A stretch of DNA of 64,000 bases, taken from positions 18,399,288 through 18,463,287 of the forward strand of contig OY986969.1 of assembly GCA_963920575.1 (NCBI GenBank). Direction: 5' to 3'. Shown here piece after piece: positions 1-10,273 of the stretch. The notes beneath the pieces are model-generated. The model was not told the origin of the DNA, made no database searches, and saw nothing but the letters and a program-made list of their open reading frames with translations. Source of the DNA: Narthecium ossifragum. Its lineage: Eukaryota; Streptophyta; Magnoliopsida; Dioscoreales; Nartheciaceae. A program made the position numbers and the translations under genes. Numbering within the stretch: position 1 is the stretch's first letter; each line of letters begins with the position of its first letter.

Positions 1-16
1 CATATGAAGCGCAAAA

Positions 17-173
17 GATCGATCTTCACAGCATAGGAAGATCGATCTTCATCGAGATGTAGCCGCCAGTCAAGAACACAGATCAATCTTCATCCATAGG
101 AAGATCGATCTTCCACGAGACCATCAATCACACGGAAGAGAAAGATCGATCTTTTACCCTATAAAGATCGATC
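17..173. repeat. Paired GATCGATC palindrome array in family F LTR
   Basis: GATCGATC (one copy is GATCAATC) starts at 17, 40, 81, 103, 144 and 166. These form three pairs with internal spacings of 23, 22 and 22 bp and a pair-to-pair period of 63-64 bp. Most copies extend to an AAGATCGATCTT palindrome. The last copy ends 64 bp before the TATA box. The linkers are not obviously repeated. Confidence 0.8.
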
Positions 174-236
174 TTTATGTGCCAGCTGAGCAAAATCAAC
201 GACCCAGATCTAATGCGAGTGGAGGATCCTTGTAAT

Positions 237-246
237 CTATAAATAG
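237..246 (+). promoter_or_regulatory. TATA box of family F LTR
   Basis: CTATAAATAG lies 64 bp downstream of the palindrome array, in the same relative place as TATA boxes in E1 and B. The transcription start is expected a few tens of bases downstream. The promoter role is inferred from motif and position. Confidence 0.6.
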
Positions 247-1116
247 ACCCCATTGGGGGAATTTTGGGGGATCTCTCTTAGAATTTTTCCAGCCTTTCCT
301 CTTTGAGGCTCTTCTCACCTAATTTAGAATAAGGTCTTTTTGGAGGAGATCCATGGAAGGAGAGCGTCATCAACCTCTCTCCACGGATCAAACCCCCAAG
401 ATGAGTCACTAAACTCTTAGCTTAGGGATTCTTATGATGTAATAAGGGTTTCTTTTAAGGAATCCTAGGATTTAGGGTTTTTGCTATTCTATTGAATGGT
501 TGTATGGATTGGATTTAATCTCTTTATGAATTTGGTGTTGTTTTCATTGATGAATGCTTGGATTGCCCTCTTGTGCCCTAGATTTAGGTCTCTTGCATGC
601 TAGGGCTTGGATGGAACCTCTCGTGAGAGGGATTCATGCTAGAACCATGGATTTTGGTCAGCGAGGTGCTAGAACCACCTCGCTATCACACCTAGATCCA
701 TACCACGTTAGCTCTCTTACGATGAATCCATCCTAATTAGAGGGTTCGTTAGCGGTGATCGCAACTAATTATTCGGTAGCCGATCATTAGACGTTTGTTC
801 TTGCCGACGAGGGATCTTAACCCGAGCCTCGTCGAGCAATAGGTGTAACTAGCCACTCTCCTATCGACATTCGGATTTAACCATTCAATTTGAGGAGGCA
901 TGCCCTGGTCATAGGAAGAATTATTAGAACTCTTGTTATTGTATAAGAATCCCTCGGCCCTTCTTCATATTTTATCACCTTTTCGCATTAATTTTAGTCT
1001 AGTCTAGTTAAAAACCCAAAATCTTAATCTTTTCCTCCAACTTCTTGGGAGACGATTATGCTTAGTATGTCGCTTCAATCCTAGTTTCTTCCCAGTGGAT
1101 CGACTCAGAGTCACCA

Positions 1117-3369
1117 TGTTGCGCCCCGACCCGCGAAAGCCCAACCGGGCCGGGCGACGCGAACCGGAACCTAACGAAACGCGGAAAAAGCTGGCGAGGG
1201 TTCCCTCTAACCTATTGGTCTTCCTAACAATTCACCAAAAACACCCTCAATTAAAAGATATTAATTTAACGAAACCTCGAATCACAGATTTACAAACCCA
1301 AAAAGATTTAATATACATATCCTCGGAGAGAGGAAGATTCAAATACAACATTACTCCCATAGGAGACTATCTAGCATAGGGTAAAAGCAGTAAATGATCA
1401 CCACCTCTCAGACTCCGTCTGGCGCCGCCGCACCGCCGACCAACTGCCCGGTAGGGACCACAGAAGAAGAACTAACGCCTGCACCTGCAAAACGCAGCCC
1501 GGGTAGGAGTGAGCATAAAGCTCAATAGGGTTCTACACTACGCCACACAGAAGGAAAAGGGAAACACAACAGTGTCGCCCTCAAGTAAGACCTGGGTGTA
1601 TACAGGGGTCCCATAACCCCACCGCGTGTCCCTGAGGCCCAGGAGCAGCACTCAGTAAGCAAGAACAAACACTGCTGACTCACATGCAGGAACCCGACAC
1701 TGCAGGCAGGAAGAGGCACCGCTAAGTGGGCAACTCCCCTACTCAAGAGTCAACACAGTGGAACACCGGCTACACCTCAGCATCCAACTCGAGACCGACA
1801 CGACCTCTACAATCATCAACCAACAAGTGTACCAGTCATCTAAGCTTATCATCGAATCGATTGGACACCACAATTCGCACCGGGTCCAAACTACCCAACC
1901 CCGGTCCTAGGGCTAAATCCGAGCTTCTAGCCTCGGGACGGCGACCCACAGATCACCCACGCCCTAACCATGCAACTAATGTACAAATCAACAATGCATG
2001 CTATGACATACACAAACAGGAGATAGGCATGCAACAGTATGATAAGGCATCATATAAGTCAACCGGATCGCTGAAGCGGTACTACCAACCACTGCCAGCC
2101 AATCCGCAGCGGGTCCCAGCATTACGACGGTATCGTGACCGTCAACCGTGGACTCCTGCAACGGGAAGCAACCCCAAAAACGATGATGAACAGTAAACAA
2201 TATAATATTATAATCTGAAATATAATATTATATTCAAAACACCAAAACCTCTACTTAGAGGCTAATTGATCCCGTCGATCTGACATCCAAACGATGTCGG
2301 ATTCAAGATCCAACTTAGCCATCAGTAGATCCACAATCATCCAACGGTTGGATTAACGGGCAAACACTAATCAAAACCGCAAATCAAACTAACTTACAAA
2401 TTAATTGCTGCAACACAGCCCTCCAGTAATAAATTCATAACAAATCATAGGAAAAGAGGCAAATTATGAAATCAGTTGGGTTAGAGAGTAGATTCAAAGA
2501 GCTACAACTCTTATGTTCATCACAACCCAAGATCATGCACGTATTGGCCGGAAAACTCGCCGCAAGCCGACTGTTCTTCAAGAACAACTGAAATCGGAAA
2601 ATCCGAGATTAATCATGCATAAATCCTAGTAAAATCTCAACCAAAGTTCATGAAACTTATAACATAAATTATACTAAGCAAGAGGAAGCTAATAACACCA
2701 AGATCAACAAGATCTACTTGCTAGATCTAGAGAAAACCCAAAAACAACATCAGTACGTAGAAACCTGCTGGAAACACACTCCTTGGCTGATTCCCCGCGA
2801 ACTGGTCACCAACGCAGCTCCAAACTACTTCAGGGAACTTCCTTTCGTTGCCACGGATCCAACGAGCCTTAGAACACCCAAAACGGTGGCCGGAGGAGGG
2901 AGAACAGAGGAGAAGAAGATGGTTGCCGGAAACAGGGGAAGAAAACAGAGCCGCAGGAGAAGAAGAAAGAAGGAAGAAGAAAGGAGGAGGAGAAGAGGAA
3001 GAAAAGGAGGGAAAAGGAGAGGGGAAAGCCGCGGGAAGAGGGGAAAAGGGGAAGGAGGGGAGGGAAAGTCCTCCCCTTCAGACAGGAGAGAGCGACAGCC
3101 AATGGCGGTCGTCATCTCAAAGCAGAAAAACCCACCGACGCGGGTCCGATCGATCGCTCGCGGGCCGCCAGCAGCCCAAAGACGGGCTACTGCGCGCCCG
3201 AGCTGGGATCTTCCGATCCCGGGTCCACCTAACCATTCTAATCAAGCACTAACACAAACAAGGTCAGTGTGTGCACACGCGGGTGTGAAATAAACCAACA
3301 AGGCGCAATTTACCAAATTGCCCTTACAGTCTACAACGAGCCATAGGGGTAGAGGGACAGGTCCTCACA
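1117..3369 (-). mobile_element. Solo LTR, family A (Tekay/Del-type Ty3/gypsy)
   Basis: On the - strand the LTR begins TGTGAGGACC (3369) and ends GGGGCGCAACA (1117). It is flanked by a perfect 5-bp TSD, CACCA (1112-1116 and 3370-3374), so it is a complete solo LTR of 2253 bp. It aligns with the two LTRs of element A over both ends, including the 'caatttggtaaattg' block. Its middle (about 2200-3180) is different: a purine-rich stretch (2880-3075) replaces the palindrome clusters of the other A copies, leaving a single GATCGATC near 3149. Open frames across the purine-rich stretch are low-complexity and not credible genes. Confidence 0.88.
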
Positions 3370-3452
3370 CACCACTAGCTACCGCCAAAGGTAGTTAGTA
3401 GAGAGTTTGATTATAAATTTCTAATTTTGATCGGGCGCGTTATGCCGCGACA

Positions 3453-3814
3453 CTTTCCACGTTATATGACGCACTTTGAGGGTTCGATGGCTTTCTCGGT
3501 TGAGTTGGTTGGCCGCGCACCGGGTTGTGTTACCTTGGCCGTGGGAGGGTGTCGTGGGTACACCTGATGGTGTTGTTTTGCTCTCGTTGAAGGTCGTGGG
3601 TTGGCGAGCTTACTGGTTGTCGAGAGCTGGGGCCTATTCACCAGTTTGTGGAGGACTCCTTTCCCTATTTTGTGTGGGCACTGGTGCCTTTTGTTGTGTG
3701 GTTGCTCATGTTGTGAGCTTGCTAACCTTCTTCTCTTATGCAGGTGTGTTTATTTCCGTTTTGTTGTTTTTGGTCGTACTCTTATCAAATCTCAGGATGA
3801 AATGCCTTGCAGAG
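3453..3814. other. Unassigned sequence between family F LTR and family C remnant
   Basis: GT-rich sequence with no match to the other repeats here. Open frames are short, Cys/Leu-rich and overlap on several frames, with no recognisable domain. I see no TIR, PBS or TSD. It may be older genomic sequence or the decayed interior of an element. Confidence 0.3.
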
Positions 3815-3822
3815 TGATAAGT

Positions 3823-5131
3823 TGTGAGGACTCATATCTCCAACTCGGTCTGATCGCGTTAGGCCAAGGGTTTGGTTTTTTTCTTTGACTTGGTTGGCCT
3901 TGGTTCACGATCGAGTTGATCGTTGCGACCCCAAGGGCAATTTGGTAAATTACGCCTTGTCCGTCGGTTTCACACCTGCGTAGCGCGCAGACTGTCTTGG
4001 ATTGATGTATATGATTGATTAAATCCTTATAGGCATTCTCGATCGGAAGATCGGATCTCGATCGGGAGAAATCGAAACTAACGGCTGAGATCAAACATAA
4101 GTTTCGCATAAATACCCTTTTCCTCTCCCCCCTTCTCCTTTTCTTTCTTTCTTCTCCCCCACTCACGACCGTGCCGGCTCCTCCTGTCTACCGGAGCTTC
4201 TTTGCCACCATCGCCGTCCACGCCCCTCGTCATCCTCCTCTGCTTTCCCTCGATACCCTGCGGCCTCTCTTTCCCTCTTCTCCTCTTTGCTCCTCCCCGT
4301 CACACATGAACAGTGGATGTTGGACGTTCCTGGTGGCTCCCTGACGACCTGGAGATGGCGACGGCGAGGGATCAAGGTGGCAACGACGAGATTAACAATG
4401 GATTAGCGCTTTAAGGTAGGGTTTCTACCCTAACCTTGGGTTATGCTAAAAGTTAGGGTTTTGTTTGTTTGGTGTTCATTCTCTTTGTGGTAGATGATGT
4501 CTCTAAGCTGGATTAGCATCTGATCTAGCTCTCATGCGATTTTATTTGGATTTAAGCCGGAATTATGTAAGGTTTTCTCAGATTTCCATTGAAACTCTGT
4601 TTTCATCCGATCTGAGTTGTTCAAGCTCAGATCCTGGCTCGTGTGTGCATGATCTCTTCCGATAATCAACAAGACAGTTGTAGATTAGTGGATAAGCTTT
4701 CAATTCCACCTAGTTTCTTAATTTGTGAAGTTTTCTGCGATTTGTGGTGATTTCTCTTCGAACCTGCGATGAGATAGTAATTAGTGGGTTGACTAGTGAT
4801 TTTTTGGATATTTAATCATGAGATTGATCCAATTCTTGGTCAACATGTTCCTTGTATGTTAATCTACACTTTCGCAAGTTTAATTTGAAATTTGACGTCG
4901 TTTGTACGTCGAATTGACGAATATTTCATCACCTCTAACTATGGTTCTCTATTGCAATCCGGAATTTAGCTTTTTAGTGGTTTTTCGATGTTTTATCGTG
5001 TTTGGTTCTTCGGGATTGATGAACTTAGTGTTCCTAGTGATCACTAGGATTAGTATGTTCAAATTGGTAACTTTTAGACGGTTAATTGCTTAATTAGCTT
5101 TTAATTTGAGGAACATGCCATGCTATAGATG

Positions 5132-5171
<40 letters not shown>

Positions 5172-6513
5172 TAGTTAAGCCCTATGGAAGGGTCATGGTT
5201 GAACCAAGGGAGTCATGCTCCTTGAGAGGTTTAGATAGTTTAATGGGCCGACGGTGTGCCCTTTACTGCTTTGTGGGTTAACCGAGCGAGTGATGACCCT
5301 CGGGAATATTTAGTAGAATTAAAGGCTTGAGTTGTGCCTTGTGTGTATCAGATTATAACTGATGTGTTGTTGTTAATTGTTTTACGTCGTATCTTGTTTG
5401 TAGAAATTTCGGTTGACGGCTGTGGATGCTGTCGTAATGCCGAAATTTAGATTGATGTGTAGTTGCTTGTTAACGACCGGTGGGCGCCGTGGTAATATCG
5501 TATATTTAATTGTTGCTTAGACCTTTGCTATGTCTATCCTTTTGGTGAGCTATGTGCTGCGCCTAGCATTGTATATTATCTGACATCTTGTTGCATGCTT
5601 TTACTGTTATTTATGTGTGTATGAGCATTGCATCCACTTTGATTGCATTAGAGACATAAAGGTTAGGACGCGTGCAATGGGTTGATCGCCGATATGAGAG
5701 CTCGGGCAGCTCGGATCTAGCCATAGGACCGAGGCTGGGTAGCAAGGTCTAGGACGTGGAATTATCATGTTAACCTTAGGTTATCGAGGATTTCTGGTTA
5801 GTTGGATGAAATTACTCTGTTTGAGGTTTAGAGATCGTGTCGACTCTATAGCTGAGTGCTAAGGATGTAAGTCGGTGTCGCCTGGTATGGTTCCTCAGGC
5901 ATAGAGCTCTTCCTGCATGGGTAAGGATGATCCTGCATGTTACCAGTTCTGTGAAGGTGCATGATTGGAGCCCTTAGGGACATCGACGGGGTTATGGGGC
6001 CCCTGACATACCTTAGACTTTGGCAAGGATGCGACATAGTCGTGTTCCCTTTTCTTTTTGAGAGACGTAAAATAGAACCTTACTCAGGTTTGTTTGTAGC
6101 TGCAGGCACCAGCGCTTTTGTAGCTTCTACCGGATCAGCTTTTGGTGGCGCAGTGTGAATTTGTATCCATACTGCAGTTGGCAGCTTTAGCAGATTCTTT
6201 TGTTATAGATTACTTTTGATAGATGTATTAAATATATAATTTACCTCTTCGAGAATTAGATGTTTACGAATTTGTATTTGAGGAGAAAATTGTATAACTC
6301 TGAGGATTGCATCATTGTGTAATCTTGCATACTCTAATGTTAGTCTCGAACTGTTATAGATAGTAGTTTATTAGAAATTACTATGTTGCCCCTCTGATAG
6401 AATTGTTCAAATTAGTTGTCATAATTGTTATATAAATACACCACAAATGGATTGAGTAGATTTGGAACCCTCATGTCCCGGATCGGATGGGGTTTATGGA
6501 TTAGAGTGTGACA
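3823..6513 (+). mobile_element. Solo LTR D1 (Tekay-related family D)
   Basis: The LTR starts TGTGAGGACT and ends GAGTGTGACA, 2691 bp. Near its start it shares with A the block 'gggcaatttggtaaatt...ttcacacc...cgtag'. It has a TATA-like GCATAAATAC near 4107, a CT-rich GC-rich leader, and a splice-donor-like AAG/GTAGGG at 4416. The flanks (TAAGT and ATGAG) do not match, unlike D2 and D4, so one side was probably deleted after insertion. No internal region or PBS is attached. A (TA)n tract lies at 5135-5163. Confidence 0.75.
5135..5163. repeat. (TA)n microsatellite in D1
   Basis: An uninterrupted run of about 14 TA units within the T-rich part of the D1 LTR. D3 has a (TA)n(TG)n tract at the equivalent place (about 57868-57906). 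Confidence 0.9.
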
Positions 6514-7301
6514 ATGAGGGTGCGGATGGTGACGGCTTTCTTCCCTAATCCGATGACCTTCATTCACAAGATGAGTGGCTAACTTCTTGTACTTAGGGAT
6601 CTCATTAAACCCTAATTTAGTTTTGGTTTTTCTTTAGTTTGATTCTTGTGAACTTCCCGATGCATGATCTCGTAAATAAGATTTTATTGATTAGAGATTT
6701 GAAGGAGCAAAGCTCCCTTGAAGTACTTTGATTCATGCAAGCTTTCTGTGATTGTTTGTATAGATTTATGACATGGTTTTGATGAAGTTTTTGGTTTGCC
6801 TTTGAGATAAGCTATGCTAAGCGAAGATAGGTTGTACCAAGGTCATTAGGAGTAGTATAACTTAGGATAATCATAGGATCGAAGACAATCTATGCCAAGC
6901 GAAGTAGGTTATGTTGTTGGGAACATTAACTTTCTTTTAAAGATTCATGTTAGCTTGTAGCCATATAATCCATAATATTGAGAGAAGGGAATAAAATAGT
7001 AACTAAAGAAGACTAATAACGAAACTAGGACGTATTGATTAATTCCTAAATAACTACTTCATTTATTCGAATCGATCAACTTTTTATTTCCTTTCTTAGT
7101 TAGTTTAGATAATTAAATTCGATCTTTGATTCTTTTTGCCTAGATTTAGGGTTTTGAGAATTGATTTAAGTTTCCAATAATTTTCCATATGGATCGACTC
7201 CGGACATCACCACTAGTCTACTCTGGAGGATAGTGATTTGATAAGGATTATATTTTGATTGAAGTTTGCTGCTTTTTAACGACACATTTTGTGAACGATC
7301 A
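6514..7301 (+). repeat. 3' portion of the 5' LTR of the old family C element
   Basis: This matches the C3 3' LTR ('gtgaggg...gatggcctt cattcacaa...gagtggctaacttcttg') and the reverse complement of the C1 LTRs ('ttgccaagc', 'catgttagcttgtagcc'). It ends ...GAACGATCA at 7301, five bases before the PBS, as expected for this lineage. About the first 565 bp of the LTR are missing. The 8-bp TGATAAGT at 3815-3822, left of D1, equals the first eight bases of a C LTR and may be its residual start. Confidence 0.75.
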
Positions 7302-7306
7302 ATTTT

Positions 7307-7324
7307 TGGCGTCGTTGCCGGGGA
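7307..7324 (+). promoter_or_regulatory. Primer-binding site of the old family C element
   Basis: TGGCGTCGTTGCCGGGGA, one base different from the B PBS (TGGCGCCGTTGCCGGGGA). It lies five bases after the LTR end. Athila/Tat elements use this PBS type, which is described as complementary to tRNA-Asp. Confidence 0.85.
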
Positions 7325-7674
7325 TTTTCGACAGTTAATTGATTGATGTTCACTTAATGCTTTTTCTTTGCTTAGTTAGTTTTTATTTTTATTTTTTATC
7401 TTTCTTATTAACTCTTTCTTTATTTTACACTTTTTAGAATTTTCTGATAATTTTTTGGAATTTTTGCAACATTGAATCTGATTTTTCTTGAAGGAAGTAG
7501 CTCACCCACCACCTGAAGCGATCAGTCCGACCCCAAACCGAACAATCTGAACTGCAAAGTAAGGTAAGTTTTCTAAGTTCAAAATTTTTCGTTTTGATCA
7601 TTGCTTTCTGGGTATTATCCTCTCAACCGAACCTTTATTTTCTTTTTCTCTTTCTAGTGTATGATCTTGCATAC

Positions 7675-8152
7675 ATGGCCGAATATTATATGCCACCTTG
7701 TGATACATCGTGGGATTATTACACGCCCTCGATATATACCCATGCTTACACTAATGACACAGATGGTTTCTAAAATTTGGCCAATGATTCATATTCCTAC
7801 TATTATAATCCACATTTTAGAGACCATACATACCCCAGTTGGCAATTCGAAGGTTATCAACCTCCTAACGTTCAACCATGGAACATAGAAGCACCGGCCA
7901 AAAATTTTAAACTTTGTTTCGAACAGCAATATCCTCCACAAACACTCTCTGACCCGACCTTGAACACGATCATGAGTGCACTTGCAGACATGAAAACTGA
8001 GCTTAAGAGTGAAATGACTTTGATGAGGAACGAGCAATTATTGTTAATAAACAATGTTAATTCTAATGCTCAATCAATTAAGAATTTAGAGATACAGATT
8101 GGACAACTAGCTTGTATTTTGGATTCATATGATATCAGATTATGCAAATGAT
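7675..8152 (+). pseudogene. Gag-derived ORF lacking the capsid domain, one internal stop
   Basis: ATG at 7675 follows the PBS by about 350 bp, the normal place for gag. The frame is open for 32 codons to a TAA at 7771-7773, then continues in the same frame to about 8152. The segment after the stop is Tyr/Asn/Pro-rich. It is followed by a predicted coiled coil (about 7960-8110: 'SALADMKTELKSEM...NSNAQSIKNLEIQIGQLA') that matches the segment before the protease in C1. No capsid domain and no CCHC knuckle are present. The TAA sits where a Gln or other codon would continue the frame, so it may be a C-to-T change. It is either a decayed gag or the product of a strongly reduced non-autonomous subfamily. 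Confidence 0.55.
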
Positions 8153-8458
8153 TCTGTTCCTTTTGTTTGCGATGACAATGGTTTTGATTCAAATGTTTTT
8201 AATGACAATAATGCATGCCATTTTGAGATGTGTTTTAATGCTTTGCTAAATTTTGCAACTATTGATGATATTTTGCCAGCCCCTGAAAATAATATTTCTG
8301 AATGCTATATTGTTGAATGCATACCTAATGAAATTGGGCATTATATGTATTTCAATCATTCTTTAGAAGCCCAACTTTTTGATAGTGATGATGATGATTG
8401 TTGTGATGAATTGCCGGTTATACATGATTTATTGAATGATAATGTGGTGCCTATTTGA
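8129..8458 (+). pseudogene. Acidic ORF in the old family C element
   Basis: 109 codons, rich in Asp, Asn, Cys and Phe, overlapping the end of the preceding ORF by 24 bp in another frame. The Asp-rich tail resembles in composition and place the acidic region after the protease in C1 ('YDSNDDD', 'ASDSDDD'). The protease itself is missing between them. It is read as the remains of the gag-PR C-terminal region after internal deletion. No function is claimed. Confidence 0.4.
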
Positions 8459-8982
8459 ATTGATCATATTTAGCATGAGCATGTTTGTGAGATCCCTTTT
8501 TAACAAGCTCAATTTGAGACTCTACATTTTCAATTAGCCATATTACTTGAACGTTGTGAGGAGAAGAACCCTGATATGAGTGAAAATCATACCAATTTCT
8601 ATTGTCCCTTTGATGAGTGCATGAAAATGCACTCTGAATAGCCTTATCACCTATCCAATTGCTAGATTCTTTATCCTTAATTAGCCTCTTTAGTATTGTT
8701 TTTACACTTATATGATGCTTCACAAAGCTTGTTGAAAAATGCAGTAAATATGAGTCAAAAAGAGCAAAGAAGATGAAAAGATGACGTGGGTCAACTTCAA
8801 AGATTAAACTGTACCATCTTAGGAAGAACCAGATTATGTTCCATAAATGATTGGAAAGCTCTTGAAGTCTAGTTTTTGGATAATTTTACGATTCATGATT
8901 TCAAGTTTCCTAAAAAAAGTTACAATATTTTTAGTACCAATGGCGCAGTGCTAAGAAAGAAGCTGAAATTTTAGAATTAAAA

Positions 8983-9243
8983 GATCGATCTTTCTTGCAT
9001 TAACATCTTCTGTGCGCCAGAGATGACAGAGAGCAATATTTGAGAAGATTATTTTCTTCTTAAATTGAAGTGATTTTTGAGACAGGAAGAACAATCTTCT
9101 CTATAGAAGATCAATCTCTTATGAAGCTGAAGCAGACAGCCTTTTCAAAAGATTGATCTTCTCCTTTAAAAAGTTCGATCTTCCTTGGGTGCAACCAACT
9201 ATACGGGATGAAATGATTGATCTTCATCCCTAAAAGATTGATC
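8983..9243. repeat. Paired GATCGATC-type palindrome array in E1
   Basis: A perfect GATCGATC lies at 8983. Three degenerate pairs then start at 9089/9109, 9151/9173 and 9215/9236, with spacings of 20, 22 and 21 bp and a period of 62-64 bp. Many copies have one substitution (GATTGATC, GATCAATC), so spacing is better kept than sequence. The last copy ends 66 bp before the TATA box. Confidence 0.75.
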
Positions 9244-9308
9244 TTTTGATTGACGGAAGAGAAAAATAAAGGGTCCAGATTTAATCCGAGTTAGAGAAGC
9301 TTTTGAGG

Positions 9309-9318
9309 CTATAAATAG
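9309..9318 (+). promoter_or_regulatory. TATA box of E1 LTR
   Basis: CTATAAATAG, 66 bp after the last palindrome, with the same arrangement as in F (64 bp) and B (62-63 bp). Confidence 0.6.
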
Positions 9319-9480
9319 GAGACTTAGGGTTAACCAGCCAACCCCAAGAGGATCTGCAAGGTATCCTCTTCTCTTCCGTCTCCCTCCTCCAGTCTTCATC
9401 TTCCTCGTCGAATACCTAAGGTCCTCCTCCTAAAACCCTAAAGGTATCTCTCGACCTAGCCATAGATTTGGCTAAGGAGG

Positions 9481-9840
9481 AACTGAGACCAGGAAAGAGA
9501 CCAGGTACCCGTGCCTACGAGAAGGCTCGGCGTAACAAAAGCTATTCATCCAGCATCTCGCCTTGGCGGCCGTGGTCGCTGTGTTTGTGAAGTGCGAGAA
9601 GGAGCAAATCAGCATATGGCCGGAGAAGCCACCCTCGTCTCCGGCGTCGGGGGACCATACAAAACCCTAGACGAAACCCACCAAGTGCTCATGTGCAACG
9701 CACGTGAGTGGTTTTCTATAAGGGGGAGCTAACGCCTCTGAGGCTTGTCCCGGTTTAGTAACATGAGGGTACTAAAATTACATTTTATAACTAGAGGGTA
9801 CTAAGAGCTAATTTCCCCTAAAAAAACATCATGTCCGCCA
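9481..9840. other. Unassigned sequence
   Basis: GC-rich first half (about 9500-9680), then a part with two 'gagggtacta' motifs (about 9766 and 9795). Similar wording occurs around 38895-38990, so it may belong to a dispersed repeat. No domain, TIR or TSD was found. The open frame at 9511-9732 has no recognisable motif. Confidence 0.3.
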
Positions 9841-10273
9841 AGCCATCGCGGCTATGTTTCACCCTGGCCAACCCTCTCTCACTTCCCAGAATTTTCCCAG
9901 AATTTTCCAACACTTTTCCTTTTTTCCATATTTTTCTGATTTTTACCTCGATTTTCTTTCTCATCCAAAATTAACATGCTCCCGGCTCATTCATCGGCTC
10001 GCCCCAACTCAATCGCAAGCCAAGGATCCATCGTTCCAGCTTGATCGGCTCAACGTGGGTAGTCGATGAGTCACTGCCTTTCCTCTACCGTCATCCCTCT
10101 CTCTCCCGACGCCGGTGAGACCCCTTCGCATCCTCCGCCGCCGTCAATTTCCTCATCCATAGCCTCCTACCACCCTGAATCACCTCCAAAAGCTTCCCCA
10201 TGCTGCCATGATCCTTCCTGTATCCACCTCAACCTTGAATGGAGCTCGGATCACCGGAATCTCAGTTCGGTGA
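9841..10273 (+). repeat. Interior of the old family C element, left of element A
   Basis: T-rich sequence followed by a C-rich part that parallels the non-coding 3' interior of C1 read on its - strand (about 49300-48800). Shared wording includes 'ggatcaccggaatc...tccggtga' just before the A insertion point. The reading resumes at 30191 on the far side of A. No coding sequence is recognised. Confidence 0.5.

Larger units (their letters stand above)
1..3452 (+). repeat. Family F LTR (Athila-like), left edge outside window, split by a solo A LTR
   Basis: The sequence reads as a + strand LTR: a palindrome array at 17-173, a TATA box at 237-246, a long transcribed part, and a 3' end near 3452. 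The end resembles that of the family C LTR (a 'gatcgact...caccactag' block). Positions 1117-3369 are a later insertion (solo LTR A) whose TSD CACCA rejoins the two halves. No PBS follows 3452, so this is a solo or truncated LTR rather than an intact element. The start lies left of the window. Lineage is inferred from resemblance to the E and C LTRs, not from coding sequence. Confidence 0.6.
8611..9480 (+). repeat. LTR E1 (Athila-like family E), 3' truncated
   Basis: It starts TGATGAGTGCATGA, identical in its first bases to E2 at 58781. It shares the 'tggaaagctct...agtctag...ttttacg' block with E2 and with all B LTRs. It carries a palindrome array at 8983-9243 and a TATA box at 9309-9318. The similarity fades after about 9480, no PBS follows, and no TSD was found (left flank CCCTT), so the 3' part is missing. 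The end position is approximate. Confidence 0.7.

Noticed and set aside
2718..3293. Frames of 134-191 codons with long Arg/Glu/Lys runs
   Set aside because: They come from the purine-rich segment of the solo A LTR and exist in overlapping frames on both strands.
3476..3888. Hydrophobic Cys/Leu-rich frames as a small membrane protein
   Set aside because: Two overlapping frames with no domain, crossing into the D1 LTR start. GT-rich composition explains them.
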